DNA from: Stenotrophomonas sp. 57
GTDB taxonomy: Bacteria; Pseudomonadota; Gammaproteobacteria; Xanthomonadales; Xanthomonadaceae
Length of the DNA stretch: 64,000 bases
Assembly: GCF_030291075.1 (NCBI RefSeq)
Contig: NZ_CP127407.1
Span: forward strand, 4,090,001-4,154,000
Direction of reading: 5' to 3'
How positions within the stretch are numbered: position 1 is the stretch's first letter; each line of letters starts with the position of its first letter. Below are positions 1 to 10,285 of this stretch, piece by piece. Below the pieces are notes generated by a model. It was not told where the DNA came from. It did not search any database and worked only from the letters and a program-made list of their open reading frames with translations. The position numbers were made by a program, and so were the translations under genes.

Positions 1-1
1 C

Positions 2-796
2 CAGGGCATCGACGATTCGAAGGCCGCGATGCGCGGGTTGATGGGCGAGTTCATCGAGCGCATGGATGGCATGGCCACCAGCACCGGTGAATATCACGAT
101 CGCATCGGCAGTTACGCGCTGCAGCTGCGCGAGGCGCGCAGCATCGCCGACCTCAACCAGCTGCTGCAGGACGTGATGCGCGACACCGGCAAGGTGCAGC
201 AGCAGGCCGCACAGGCGCGCGATCACCTGGCCAATGCGCGGCAGGAAGTGGAACGTGCAGAGCAACGCATCGCCGAGCTTGAGCAGGAGCTGCGTGCCGC
301 CGGAGACCTGGCACGCATTGATCCGCTGACCCAGGCGCTGAACCGTCGCGGCCTGGACGAACTGCTGCAGCGCGAGCTGGCGCGCGCCGCGCGCAACAAC
401 TCACCACTGGGCGTGGCGGTGATCGACCTGGATGATTTCCACCAGACCAACGACGCGCACGGGCACGCGGGTGGCGATGCGCTGCTGCAGCACCTGGTGT
501 CCGTGTGCAAGCTGCTGCTGCGCGCCACCGACGGCATCGCGCGGCTGGGCGGCGATGAGTTCGTACTGGTACTGCCGGAAACCCAGGGCGCCGACAGCAT
601 GGCCACCGTGCAGCGCCTGCAGCGTTCGCTGGCACATCGCGTGCTGACCGTGCAGGACCAGCGCGTGCCGGTGCATTTCAGCGCCGGGCTGGCGCAATGG
701 CAGCCCGGCGACGATACCGAGACCCTGTTGCGCCGCGCCGATGACGCGCTGTATGCCGCCAAGCGGCAGGGCAAGAACCGGGTACAGGCGGGGTGA
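2..796 (+). CDS. Diguanylate cyclase, GGDEF domain (5' end outside window)
   Basis: The reading frame is open from base 2, so the N-terminus lies upstream of the window. The visible part has a helical, Gln/Glu/Arg-rich coiled-coil stretch and then a complete C-terminal GGDEF domain. Recognisable are the DPLTQALNRRG entry, IDLDDF and the signature RLGGDEF, ending in ADDALYAAKRQGKNRV. Proteins with this domain condense two GTP into cyclic di-GMP. The signature residues are intact, so activity is plausible. No RxxD inhibitory site is obvious just before the GGDEF motif. The upstream sensory part is unknown. The gene ends just before a GTAG repeat. Confidence 0.9.
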   Translation, partial: QGIDDSKAAMRGLMGEFIERMDGMATSTGEYHDRIGSYALQLREARSIADLNQLLQDVMRDTGKVQQQAAQARDHLANARQEVERAEQRIAELEQELRAAGDLARIDPLTQALNRRGLDELLQRELARAARNNSPLGVAVIDLDDFHQTNDAHGHAGGDALLQHLVSVCKLLLRATDGIARLGGDEFVLVLPETQGADSMATVQRLQRSLAHRVLTVQDQRVPVHFSAGLAQWQPGDDTETLLRRADDALYAAKRQGKNRVQAG

Positions 797-816
797 TGAT
801 CCAGCATGCGGACGCT

Positions 817-888
817 GTAGCGCCCGAGCCCATGCTCGGGCGGCGGCGTCCAGCGCCGTAGAACAGCCGAGCGTGGGCTCGGTTCTAC
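817..888. repeat. GTAG-type REP element (CGCCCGAGC arm variant)
   Basis: An imperfect inverted repeat begins with GTAG and ends with CTAC. It lies between two genes whose 3' ends converge. It is a variant of the SMAG-type elements found throughout the window. Confidence 0.85.
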
Positions 889-891
889 AGA

Positions 892-1818
<927 letters not shown>

Positions 1819-1979
1819 GGCACATCCAAAGAGGGAATGGGCGGATTCTGACCGATACCGGGGTACCTGCGGAAGCGGGTGGATTCACTGCGTGCCTACC
1901 GCCCCCCGGCGACACTGCGGAACCCGGACACTGCCGGCCAACGGCCGGCACGACCGTCTTTGCCGCATGGGAGTTCCGC

Positions 1980-3671
1980 TTGAGCAACCCGTCCACCGCC
2001 AATGGCAATCCTCCGCTGGTCAAAGGCATGAACCGGCGCAGCCAGATCCTGCGCCTGCTGATGCGCTATCGCCATTCAGGCGTGTTCTCGGGCATGAACC
2101 TGGATGCCGCGGGCAATCCGGCCGACGTTCCCGCAGACGGCAACCCGGAGCAGTTCGTCAGCGACCTGGAAGCGCTGGGGCCCACCTTCGTCAAGCTGGG
2201 CCAGATGCTGTCCACGCGCCCGGACATGGTGCCGGTGGAGTTCGCCACCGCACTGGAACGCATGCAGGAGAAAGTGGCCGAGATCCCGGTTGAACGCATC
2301 CACGCGATCGTCGAGCAGGAGCTGGGCGCACCGGTGAACAAGCTGTTTGCCTCGTTCGACCCTGAACCCCTGGGCTGCGCCTCGATCGCGCAGGTGCATC
2401 GCGCGGTGCTGCACGATGGCCGCCAGGTGGCGGTGAAGGTGCAGAAGCCTGAAGTGGCTGCGCAGCTGCGCTCGGACCTGGAGGCGTTGCGCAGCTTCGC
2501 GCTGGCCGCCGACCACCTGACCCAGGTCGGCCGCCGCGTGCGCCTGCGCGACTGGCTCAACGAGTTCGCCAAGACCCTGATGCAGGAGCTGGACTACCAC
2601 GCCGAGGCCGAGAACCTGGCCCGCTTCGGCCGCCACCTCAAGCCGTTCCGCCGCCTGTGGATTCCGCAGCCGCTGTGGGATTACAGCAGCCAGCGCGTGC
2701 TGACCATGGAACTGGCCACCGGCGTGCGCGTGGATGCGATTCCCGATGTGCGCCGCACCGAGCAATCGATGGATCCACTGGCGGCCGCGCTGATCCGCGG
2801 CTACCTGGACCAGATCTTCGTGCATGGCGAGATCCATGCCGACCCCCATCCGGGCAACCTGCGGGTGATGCCCGATGGCCGTCTGGCGATCTTCGACCTG
2901 GGCATGGTCGCGCACATGCCGCCGCGCCTGCGCGAGCGCCTGTTGAAGATCCTGTTCGCCGCCGTCGATGGCCGTGGCGAGGAAGTGGCCGACGACCTGA
3001 TCAGCATCAGCACGCGGCTGGAGGCGTTCGACGAGGAACGTTACCTGCGCGAGACCGGCCAGTTGATCGCGCGTTACGCCGCCAGCGGCACGTTCTCCGA
3101 AGGCCGCGTCGTGCTGGACATGGTGCGCATCGCCACCGCCTGCGGGCTGCGCACGCCGCCGGAACTGAGCCTGCTGGGCAAGGCACTGCTCAACCTGGAA
3201 ACCGTATGCCGCTTGCTGGCACCCGAGCTGGATACCCGCCGCATCGTCGAGCGCCAGCTGCAGCACGTGATGCGCGCCCGCCTGAAGAAGTCACTGTCTG
3301 CGGCCAACATCGCCAGCGAGGCGATGGAGCTGCAGCAGCTGTTGCGCGATGGGCCGCGCAAGCTGTCGGACATCATGGCGTTGCTGGCCGAGAACCGCCT
3401 GCAGATGAAGGTGACCGGGCTGGAGGAATCGCGGCTTATGGAGAACCTGCAGAAGATCGCCAACCGCGTCGCGGCCGGCATCATCAGCGCGGCATTGATC
3501 ATGGCCGCCGCAATGATGATGAAGATCGACACCGGCTGGCATCTGTTCGGCTACCCGCTGATTGCGCTGATTCTGTTGTTCATCGGCGTGGTGCTCGGCC
3601 TCGGCATCGTGACCAGTGCACTGCTGTTCGACCGTCGCGCGCGGGCACGCGAAGAACGCGGACATCGCTAG
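1980..3671 (+). CDS. AarF/UbiB (ABC1) kinase-like protein
   Basis: A 563-residue ABC1/UbiB-family atypical kinase. It carries the family's LGPTFVKLGQMLSTRPD motif, the alanine-rich nucleotide loop (ASIAQVH), the catalytic-loop equivalent HADPHPGN and the metal-binding IFDLGM. Two hydrophobic helices lie at the C-terminus, as in UbiB. The family supports ubiquinone biosynthesis or lipid handling at the inner membrane. I chose a TTG start because GGGAG lies six bases upstream; an ATG at 2028 is the alternative. Whether this is the orthologue of E. coli UbiB or a second AarF paralogue cannot be decided here. Confidence 0.85.
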   Translation: MSNPSTANGNPPLVKGMNRRSQILRLLMRYRHSGVFSGMNLDAAGNPADVPADGNPEQFVSDLEALGPTFVKLGQMLSTRPDMVPVEFATALERMQEKVAEIPVERIHAIVEQELGAPVNKLFASFDPEPLGCASIAQVHRAVLHDGRQVAVKVQKPEVAAQLRSDLEALRSFALAADHLTQVGRRVRLRDWLNEFAKTLMQELDYHAEAENLARFGRHLKPFRRLWIPQPLWDYSSQRVLTMELATGVRVDAIPDVRRTEQSMDPLAAALIRGYLDQIFVHGEIHADPHPGNLRVMPDGRLAIFDLGMVAHMPPRLRERLLKILFAAVDGRGEEVADDLISISTRLEAFDEERYLRETGQLIARYAASGTFSEGRVVLDMVRIATACGLRTPPELSLLGKALLNLETVCRLLAPELDTRRIVERQLQHVMRARLKKSLSAANIASEAMELQQLLRDGPRKLSDIMALLAENRLQMKVTGLEESRLMENLQKIANRVAAGIISAALIMAAAMMMKIDTGWHLFGYPLIALILLFIGVVLGLGIVTSALLFDRRARAREERGHR

Positions 3672-3916
3672 CGCCTCATCGAAAAATCCCGTATTCATCC
3701 GGTTTTTTAATGCAATCCAACGCAGGCTTTCACGCTCGTTTTACCTTCTGAGCGCGATCCCGCGCGCGTCATTTCAACAAACATTTCAGTCAGGTTCGTG
3801 CATGCACTATCGGGTCATCGGCCTGTCACATGCATGTGCTTGCGGCAGCGCCGGTCGGATGGACACGCGTCGGTACGACGTCCATCACCACCACCCCGTC
3901 ACTGCCGAAGCTGCCT

Positions 3917-6022
3917 ATGCTCTGGATACTGCTGCTGTCGTTGTTGCTGCTGTGCTGGTTGTTCCTCGCGTCCGACAAGTGGGTGTGGTGGAAGGCCGGT
4001 GCGTTCTCCCTGCTGCTGCTCACGCTCAGCGCATGGTGGCTGATCGACAAGCTGTCCGGTGATGGGCTCAATGCCGCCACCCTGTACCACCTGGGCGCCG
4101 ACATGGAAGGCGCCGGTGTCTCCGATTTCAAGGGCTACATCGCCGGCTTCATCGTGCTGGCGCTGGTCTCGCTGCTGCCGCTGTTCGCCACGCGGGTGAA
4201 GCGCTGGCGCCGGCCCGGCCACGGCGCTGCCTGGTTCGCGGGCTTCGCTGCGGTGTGGGTGGCCACGATCATGATCAGCCCGCTGGCCCGCGACGGCCAG
4301 CGCCTGTACCAGCAGCTGCGCCCGGTCGACTTCGCCCGCATCGCACCCGAATACCAGGTGCCGACGCAGCCGCTGCAGCGCCCGCGCAACATCGTCTGGA
4401 TCTACGGCGAAAGCCTGGAACGCACCTATCTGGACGAGGACGTGTTCCCGGGCCTGATGCCCAATCTCAATCGCCTCGCCAGCCAGTCGCTGGACGTGCG
4501 TGGCCTGGCCTCGGCCGAAGGCAGCGGCTGGACCATCGCCGGGCTGGTGTCGTCGATGTGTGGCGTGCCGCTGACCACCTCGCAGGGCGACGAGAACAGC
4601 ATGGACCGCATGGGCAGCTTCCTGCCCAAGGCAGTGTGCCTGGGCGACTACCTGAAGCAGCAGGGCTACACCAACCACTATCTGGGCGGTGCCAACGGCC
4701 AGTTCGCCGGCAAGGGCCAGTTCCTGGCCAGCCACGGTTTCGATGAAGTGCATGACCTGGCCTGGTTCGAGCAGCAGAAGAAGATCGGCCGCATCCATTA
4801 CTCGGCCTGGGGCGTGCACGACGATGTGCTGCTGGACACCGCCTACCAGCGCTTCGAACAACTTTCGCGCGCCGGTTCGCCGTTCATGCTGACCACGCTG
4901 ACCATGGATACCCATCACCCGGCCGGGCACCTGCCAGTGTCGTGCAAGGGCGAGCGCTACCAGAGCCAGTACGGCAACATCGGCCTGCTCAATGCACTCA
5001 AGTGCACCGATCGACTGATCTCGCAACTGGTCGAACGCATCCAGGCCAGCCCGTATGGCAAGGACACGTTGATCGTGATCGCTTCCGATCATCTGGCGAT
5101 GCCCAACGACCTCAGCCATGTGCTGGCCAAGCAGAAGCGCGAAAACCTGCTGCTGTTCCTCGGCGACGGCGTGGCCCCTCGCCAGCTGGCGGTGGAAGAC
5201 GGTTCAACGCTGGATTCCGGCGCCACCCTGCTCAGCCTGCTCGACCCGAACCTGCAGACCATGGGCTTCGGCCGTTCGCTGCTGGATGACAAGCGCGCGC
5301 CGAGCGCCAGCGTCGCCGCACGCCGCGACGGTGGCCGCGACTACCCCCAGTATCTGGCCTTCGCCCGTTCGCTGTGGCTGGGTGAACCGACCCGCGAACT
5401 GAAGATCGACGGCGACGACCAGGTGGTGGTCGGTCTGCAGCATGTGCAGCCACCGGTTCTGCTGGAGTACGACAAGGACTGGGGTCTGAAGTCGGTGTAT
5501 CTGGAAAACACCTCGCGCCAGTTCGATGATGCCGACCCGGACAACACCCTGGCCTATGTCGACCGCTGTACCGCGTTCGAGGACGGCTCGGCCGATGGCG
5601 ACTGGTGCGCCCTGCTGGTCAACCGCGACAACGGCATCAAGCTCTACCGCGACAACGACCTGCGTGGCGGCATTGCCGTGGATGCGCCGCTGGACGCCTT
5701 CCAGGGCCCGCGCCCGAGCGTGCGCCAGGCGCACATGATCACGCAGAAGGGCCGCCGCACCCGCGCCGGCCAGTACATGCTGCAGCTGGTGGCGAGCACG
5801 CGCCCGGATCGCGGTTTCTGGATCGAGGCGGTGTCGTCGCAGCGCAAGGTGGTGCTGGCCCAGCAGTGGGTGCAGCCCGATGCCAACGGCAAGATCAACG
5901 TATCGTTCGGGCTGGACCACGAAGTGGACGATCTGGAGATCCGTGCGTGGTTGAACCATGCCGAGAAGTTGGCGGTGGATACGTTCGCACTGGTGCCCTC
6001 GCGCAGCCGACCGCGGGGGTAG
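3917..6022 (+). CDS. opgB: Phosphoglycerol transferase I (OpgB/MdoB)
   Basis: This membrane-anchored sulfatase/LTA-synthase-fold enzyme would transfer phosphoglycerol from phosphatidylglycerol to periplasmic glucans. From the ATG at 3917 the product is about 701 residues, with hydrophobic helices near the N-terminus. SGDGLN and GAGVSDF then match the OpgB N-terminal region, followed by the catalytic IYGESLERTYLDEDVFPG, SGWTIAG, DTHHPAG and ASDHLAM segments. The frame is open back to 3830, but the first 29 codons give a non-hydrophobic extension, so I prefer 3917. The TAG stop lies inside the GTAG that opens the downstream palindromic block. Confidence 0.85.
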   Translation: MLWILLLSLLLLCWLFLASDKWVWWKAGAFSLLLLTLSAWWLIDKLSGDGLNAATLYHLGADMEGAGVSDFKGYIAGFIVLALVSLLPLFATRVKRWRRPGHGAAWFAGFAAVWVATIMISPLARDGQRLYQQLRPVDFARIAPEYQVPTQPLQRPRNIVWIYGESLERTYLDEDVFPGLMPNLNRLASQSLDVRGLASAEGSGWTIAGLVSSMCGVPLTTSQGDENSMDRMGSFLPKAVCLGDYLKQQGYTNHYLGGANGQFAGKGQFLASHGFDEVHDLAWFEQQKKIGRIHYSAWGVHDDVLLDTAYQRFEQLSRAGSPFMLTTLTMDTHHPAGHLPVSCKGERYQSQYGNIGLLNALKCTDRLISQLVERIQASPYGKDTLIVIASDHLAMPNDLSHVLAKQKRENLLLFLGDGVAPRQLAVEDGSTLDSGATLLSLLDPNLQTMGFGRSLLDDKRAPSASVAARRDGGRDYPQYLAFARSLWLGEPTRELKIDGDDQVVVGLQHVQPPVLLEYDKDWGLKSVYLENTSRQFDDADPDNTLAYVDRCTAFEDGSADGDWCALLVNRDNGIKLYRDNDLRGGIAVDAPLDAFQGPRPSVRQAHMITQKGRRTRAGQYMLQLVASTRPDRGFWIEAVSSQRKVVLAQQWVQPDANGKINVSFGLDHEVDDLEIRAWLNHAEKLAVDTFALVPSRSRPRG

Positions 6023-6540
6023 GGTTTCTTTGCAGGGCTGCGCCCTGCCACCCGCTACAAGCCGGAGAAACAGCAACGGCAACAGCGTGCATTCCGTGGT
6101 TGGGTGGGGCGGTGTCGGAGTGCGGGGACGCCGTGAATCCGTCCTTGGAGGCTTGGCAGCCGCATCCATGCGGCTGACACCCCGCACTCCGACACCGCCC
6201 CACCTCTGACAGATTCCTGCGGCTGTCGGTAGGTGTCGACCTTGGTCGACACAATCTGTCAGATATCGAAAATCAAAATGGGATCAGATCCGTTTTCCTC
6301 CGGAAAACGGATCTGATCCCAAAAGCAATTCCAACAGATCGCGGAAATCTGTCGAAGGCGGGGCGGTGCCGGAGTGTGGGGTGTCAGCCGCATGGATGCG
6401 GCTGCCAAGCCTACAGGGACGTACTTGCGGCGTCCCCGCACTTCGGCACCGCCCCGCCCAACCACGGAATGCACGCTGTTGCTCTCGCGGTTGCCGTTGC
6501 TTCGGCGGGTGCAGGGCGCAGCCCTGCAGAACACCCCTAC
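6019..6540. repeat. Compound palindromic block: inverted ~180-bp copies between opgB and mscS
   Basis: No gene lies between the convergent genes. Two long inverted copies (about 6019-6203 and 6357-6540) share the GCAGGGCTGCGCCCTGC hairpin, a GCGTGCATTCCGTGGTTGGG segment and the CAGCCGCATCCATGCGGCTG hairpin. Each copy is itself folded: 24-nt perfect arms at 6104-6127 and 6180-6203 in copy 1, and 25-nt arms with two mismatches at 6357-6381 and 6434-6458 in copy 2. Between them lie arms at 6206-6215/6253-6262, a small GTAG palindrome at 6229-6252 and the long hairpin at 6279-6321. The block begins with GTAG and ends with CTAC, and these supply the stop codons of both flanking genes. Confidence 0.85.
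6279..6321. repeat. 20-bp perfect hairpin, GGGATCAGATCC family
   Basis: Arms 6279-6298 and 6302-6321 are perfectly complementary with a 3-base TCC loop. The core GGGATCAGATCC/GGATCTGATCCC is related to the two palindromes near 34.1-34.2 kb. It could act as a bidirectional terminator between opgB and mscS. Confidence 0.85.
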
Positions 6541-9050
6541 TCCTGCGAATCGCGGGTGATGTGGATGTCGGTCGGGGTCGAGAGCGGGATGTTCCGCTCC
6601 GCCAGGATCTGCAGCAGGCTGAAGTACAGATCGCTGCGGGTGGCATAGACCTGCCGCGGGCTGGCCACGTACGCGAAGCTGTTGATGGTGATCTGGCCAC
6701 CGGCAATGCTGTCGATGTAGACCGCTGGTGCCGGCTGCTTCAGCACGTTGGTGTGCGCGGTATACGCATCCAGCAGCGCCTGCCGCAGGTTGCCGACGTC
6801 GGTACTGGGCGGCACCGCGAACTGGATCTGGATGCGGCCCTGGTTGTTGCCCATTGTCATGTTGCGTACGGTCTTGGTGACCAGCTCGGAGTTGGGCACG
6901 ATCAGGGTCGACTTGTCACCCACCTGGATCTCGGTCGAGCGCAGGCTGATGCGGCGGATGTCACCCTCCTGGTCGCCCAGCTTCACCCAGTCGCCGATCT
7001 TCACCGGGCGCTCGGCCAGCAGGATCAGGCCGGACACGAAGTTCTGGGTGATCACCTGCAGGCCGAAGCCGATACCGACCGACAATGCACTGACCAGCAG
7101 CGCGAGCTTGGTCAGTTCCAGGCCCATCGCCGTCAGCGCCCAGATCACCGCGATGATGATGCCCAGGTAGCGGGCGACGGTACTGACCGAATTGCGCGCG
7201 CCCAGGTCCAGCTCGGTCTTCGGCAGGTAGGTGTCGGTCAACCAGCGCTGCACCAGCTGGGTCACCGCCAGGCCGGCCAGCAGCACGGCCACCGCCAGCA
7301 CGATCCGCATCGGCTTCAGCGTGGTACCGCCCAACGGGATGCCGGTGGTAAGCAGCGAGGAGAAGCGTTCGACCACTGCACCGATGTTGCCGAACGGCGC
7401 CACCAGGGCCAGCAGTGCGATCAGCACGACCAGCGTGCGCAGCATCGCCGACAGCAGCACACCGGCCTGCTCCAGGCGCGATACGCTCAGGCCGGTGCTG
7501 AGCAGGATGGTCTGGCCGACCTTGCTGTCGGCATTGAGCATCCACGTGCTGAAGTCATCGAAAAACTTGAACAGCAGGGTCGCCGCCAGCACCACTATGC
7601 TGCCGCCAATCAACTGCTGGTTCACGAACTTGGCGAAATTCAGGTAGCCCAGCAACGTGGCGATGATGGCTGCCACCACGGCGATGTTGCCCGCTACCCG
7701 GGCCAGTACCAGCCAGCTGCTGCGGCGAATCGGCGTACTTGCGCCGACCCCATCGGCCTGCGCCTCCAGCTTGGCTTCGGCTTCGGCGGTCTGCCGACGG
7801 TGCAGGCGCGCCAGGGTCACCAGCATGGCCATGATCAGGCCGAGGTAGGTCAGGGCAATCAGTCCATCCAGCGCCACCGTGGTGACGTCGCTGGTGCGCG
7901 TGGCCTGATCGAGGGCGACCAGCACCGTGCTCAGCCAGGCCAGCGCCGCCGCGCCCCAGGCGTACTTGCGCAACTTGAGTGCGGCGGTGTCGTCCAGGTT
8001 CAACAATCGCCACGACGGGCGCTTGGGCACCAGCAGGCAGGCGCTGAGTGCGGCGATGAACGCGGCGCGGAACGTCGCGGTTTCCAACCCGTCGGCCACC
8101 ACCTGCAGGCGCGGCGCAATGGCATCAACGGCATCCAGCGCCGCCATCAGCACCACTACGGCATAGCCGGGCAGCAACGTGCCCACCAGCAGCAGCCACA
8201 TGGCCAGCCCAGACCGGCGCAGGCGGCCATCAGGCGCGCGGTCGGAGGCGGCGAACTGCCGCCCCAGGCGGCGCAACCACAGCCGCAGCGGGAACATCAT
8301 CACCAGCGCGGCCACCAGGCCGAGCAGCGGCGTGCCCCAGCCATTGGCGCGGATGCCGGCGACCAGCGTGTCACGCCCCTGCTCGGCCAGCGGCGCGACG
8401 CGCGCGACATCGATCGGCAGGCGCTCGGCCACCTTGCTCCACAGCGCAGGCGACAGCGGCGAGGCCACCTTCTGCCCCAGCTCTTCGGTACGTTGCGCGG
8501 CGCGTTGCTGGTCGATGTCGGTCGCCAGCTGCTGCGCACGCACCGCACTGGTCTTGGCCTGCGCCACCGATGCGGCCAGTCCATCGCGCTGCTTGTTGAG
8601 GGTGCGCCGTTGCGCCGCCAGTTCGGGCGGCTCGGTGGCGCCCTCGGCGGGCGTGCCCAGCTGCGCCAGCTGTTCGTCGAGGCGGTCCAGCTGCGGCTGC
8701 AGCGACTTCTCCACCGCCTCGGCGTCACGCCGGGCCTTCGAAGCATCCTCGGACAGCATGGCCAATGTTTCGATGGCCGCGGCATCACCACGCTTGCGGT
8801 CGACTTCCTTCAGCTTCGCATCGATATCCGCCAGCTGCTGCTTCGGCGTGGGGTCCTCATCCTGTGCCAGCACCGGTGCGGACAGCAGGAAGGCAGTGCA
8901 CAGCAGCAGGGCCAGCCAAGGCCCCCGTGCACGGATCGATCGCAGGAAAGAAGACACGCCAGCCACACCGTTTCGCGCGGACCACCGCGCCTGCGCGCGA
9001 CTATACGGCACAGGCGGTAAAGGCCGGATGCGTGGCGCGGAGGACTGCAC
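6537..9050 (-). CDS. MscS-family mechanosensitive channel with N-terminal coiled-coil domain (DUF3772-like)
   Basis: Up to 837 residues. An N-terminal signal peptide (WLALLLCTAFLLSAPVLA) precedes a charged coiled-coil periplasmic region (residues ~70-200), a long array of membrane helices and a C-terminal MscS domain. The pore-helix region is SVGIGFGLQVITQNFVSG and the beta-domain segment is RPVKIGDWVKLGDQEGDI. Large MscS homologues of this type relieve osmotic stress. The first ~28 residues are Arg/Pro-rich and unlike a signal sequence, so a GTG at 8966 or 8957 may be the true start. The TAG stop overlaps the CTAC end of the compound repeat. Confidence 0.85.
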   Translation of the reverse strand: MQSSAPRIRPLPPVPYSRAQARWSARNGVAGVSSFLRSIRARGPWLALLLCTAFLLSAPVLAQDEDPTPKQQLADIDAKLKEVDRKRGDAAAIETLAMLSEDASKARRDAEAVEKSLQPQLDRLDEQLAQLGTPAEGATEPPELAAQRRTLNKQRDGLAASVAQAKTSAVRAQQLATDIDQQRAAQRTEELGQKVASPLSPALWSKVAERLPIDVARVAPLAEQGRDTLVAGIRANGWGTPLLGLVAALVMMFPLRLWLRRLGRQFAASDRAPDGRLRRSGLAMWLLLVGTLLPGYAVVVLMAALDAVDAIAPRLQVVADGLETATFRAAFIAALSACLLVPKRPSWRLLNLDDTAALKLRKYAWGAAALAWLSTVLVALDQATRTSDVTTVALDGLIALTYLGLIMAMLVTLARLHRRQTAEAEAKLEAQADGVGASTPIRRSSWLVLARVAGNIAVVAAIIATLLGYLNFAKFVNQQLIGGSIVVLAATLLFKFFDDFSTWMLNADSKVGQTILLSTGLSVSRLEQAGVLLSAMLRTLVVLIALLALVAPFGNIGAVVERFSSLLTTGIPLGGTTLKPMRIVLAVAVLLAGLAVTQLVQRWLTDTYLPKTELDLGARNSVSTVARYLGIIIAVIWALTAMGLELTKLALLVSALSVGIGFGLQVITQNFVSGLILLAERPVKIGDWVKLGDQEGDIRRISLRSTEIQVGDKSTLIVPNSELVTKTVRNMTMGNNQGRIQIQFAVPPSTDVGNLRQALLDAYTAHTNVLKQPAPAVYIDSIAGGQITINSFAYVASPRQVYATRSDLYFSLLQILAERNIPLSTPTDIHITRDSQE

Positions 9051-9155
9051 CCGCGTGGATGGGGCTTCGGCGGGGTGATGGCGCTGGTGGTCACCACTGG
9101 GCGATGACGGTCTGGCGATTGCGGCGGGGTGATCGTGGCCGGGCGAATCGACTGG

Positions 9156-9243
9156 GTAGAGTCGACTGTCAGTCCACTATCGCGCGCAGCGCGGGCTTTG
9201 CACAGCGTCCAGCGAAGAGCAGTCGACTAACAGTCGACTCTAC
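9156..9243. repeat. GTAG REP element, GTAGAGTCGACTG arm variant
   Basis: Inverted arms GTAGAGTCGACTGTCAG and CTAACAGTCGACTCTAC flank an inner CGCGC-rich centre. The same variant recurs at 15066-15153 and 33460-33547. The rest of the 9051-9349 intergenic stretch shows nothing else recognisable. Confidence 0.85.
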
Positions 9244-9349
9244 CCAGTCGGTTTTCCCCGCCGGTTTGTCCCGCCGGTTTTCCCGTCGATTCGCCCGGTC
9301 AGTTCACCCAGCCCACGTTTCCGCGCGCCCGCACGCCACCCCGGCGAAA

Positions 9350-9598
9350 TCAGTACTTCAACCGCAGCTCTTCCACCGTGGGCTGCTGCAGCGCGTACCA
9401 GTCCTGGAACTCTTCCTCGGTGATCTCATCGGGCGCATACACCGCCACCGGGTGCCAGTCGTGGTCGGTCGGCAACGGCTGGCGCGGGCCGGCACGCAGG
9501 CTGTAACTGACGCCCTCGTAGTCCACCAGGTCGTCGACCTGCGGCCACTGCTCGCGTGCGAACGCGGATTCACTCTTCAACAGGATCACCTGGTACAT
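9350..9598 (-). CDS. Small conserved-looking acidic protein, unknown function
   Basis: An 82-residue protein beginning MYQVILLKSESAFAREQWPQ and ending TVEELRLKY, rich in acidic and aromatic residues, with no membrane segment or signal peptide. The ATG at 9598 is chosen because GGAGG lies five bases upstream; the frame also has a GTG at 9610 that would overlap this ribosome site. I do not recognise the family. The gene stands alone, divergent from the lipocalin gene. Confidence 0.65.
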   Translation of the reverse strand: MYQVILLKSESAFAREQWPQVDDLVDYEGVSYSLRAGPRQPLPTDHDWHPVAVYAPDEITEEEFQDWYALQQPTVEELRLKY

Positions 9599-9780
9599 CG
9601 GCACCTCCACTTCGGTTGGATCAGGAAAACACGGCGCTGGCTGCAGGATACCGCCGCACCGGTGACAACGGGCACGCCGCAGCGGCGACGGAACGTTCTG
9701 GACACGGCCATCGCCCCGGCTTCACCCGCCCATGGCAAGGCCATCGGCATCGTGGAGGCCCACCCCTGCCACGACCGCCG

Positions 9781-10275
9781 ATGACCGAGCACCCGCCGCT
9801 GAAGACCGTTGCCGACCTCAAGCTGCCCCGCTACCTGGGCACCTGGTACGAGATCGCACGCCTGCCGATGCGCCACGAGCCAGAGGGCTGCACCGACGTG
9901 TCGGCGCACTACACCCTGCTCGACAACGGCAACGTCGGCGTCACCAACCGCTGCCGCATGGACGGCGAGGTCGAGGAAGCCACCGGCGAGGCCTGTGCCG
10001 TCGACAACGACAGCGCGCGCCTGGAGGTCAGTTTCCTGCCCAAGGGCCTGCGCTGGCTGCCGTTCGCCAAGGGCGACTACTGGGTGATCCAGGTCGCTCC
10101 GGACTACAGCGTCGCGCTGGTCGGCAGTCCGGATCGCAAGTACCTGTGGCTGCTGGCGCGCGAACCGCGCCTGGACGCCACCGTGCAGGACCATTATCTG
10201 GCGGCCGCGCGCCTGCAGGGCTTCGATCTGTCCGAACTGATCCAGACCCCGCATACCGGCCACCCGACCGCCTGA
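9781..10275 (+). CDS. Lipocalin (Blc-like), apparently without lipoprotein signal
   Basis: A 164-residue bacterial lipocalin. It has the conserved YLGTWYEIARLP motif at residues ~18-29, a central YTLLDNGNVGVTNRC strand pair, GDYWVIQVAPDYSVALVG and the closing LWLLAREP motif. Bacterial lipocalins of this type bind fatty acids or lysophospholipids, and E. coli Blc is an outer-membrane lipoprotein. This product starts MTEHPPLKTV and shows no signal peptide or lipobox cysteine, so it would be cytoplasmic unless the start is wrong. No good ribosome site precedes the ATG. It ends 10 bases before an oxidoreductase gene and is probably co-transcribed with it. Confidence 0.85.
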   Translation: MTEHPPLKTVADLKLPRYLGTWYEIARLPMRHEPEGCTDVSAHYTLLDNGNVGVTNRCRMDGEVEEATGEACAVDNDSARLEVSFLPKGLRWLPFAKGDYWVIQVAPDYSVALVGSPDRKYLWLLAREPRLDATVQDHYLAAARLQGFDLSELIQTPHTGHPTA

Positions 10276-10285
10276 GCAGCTGCGC

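Noticed and set aside
6366..9020. Very long open frame on the plus strand opposite the mscS gene
   Set aside because: It is the antisense of a clear MscS channel and has a His/Arg/Gln-rich composition typical of GC-rich shadow frames.
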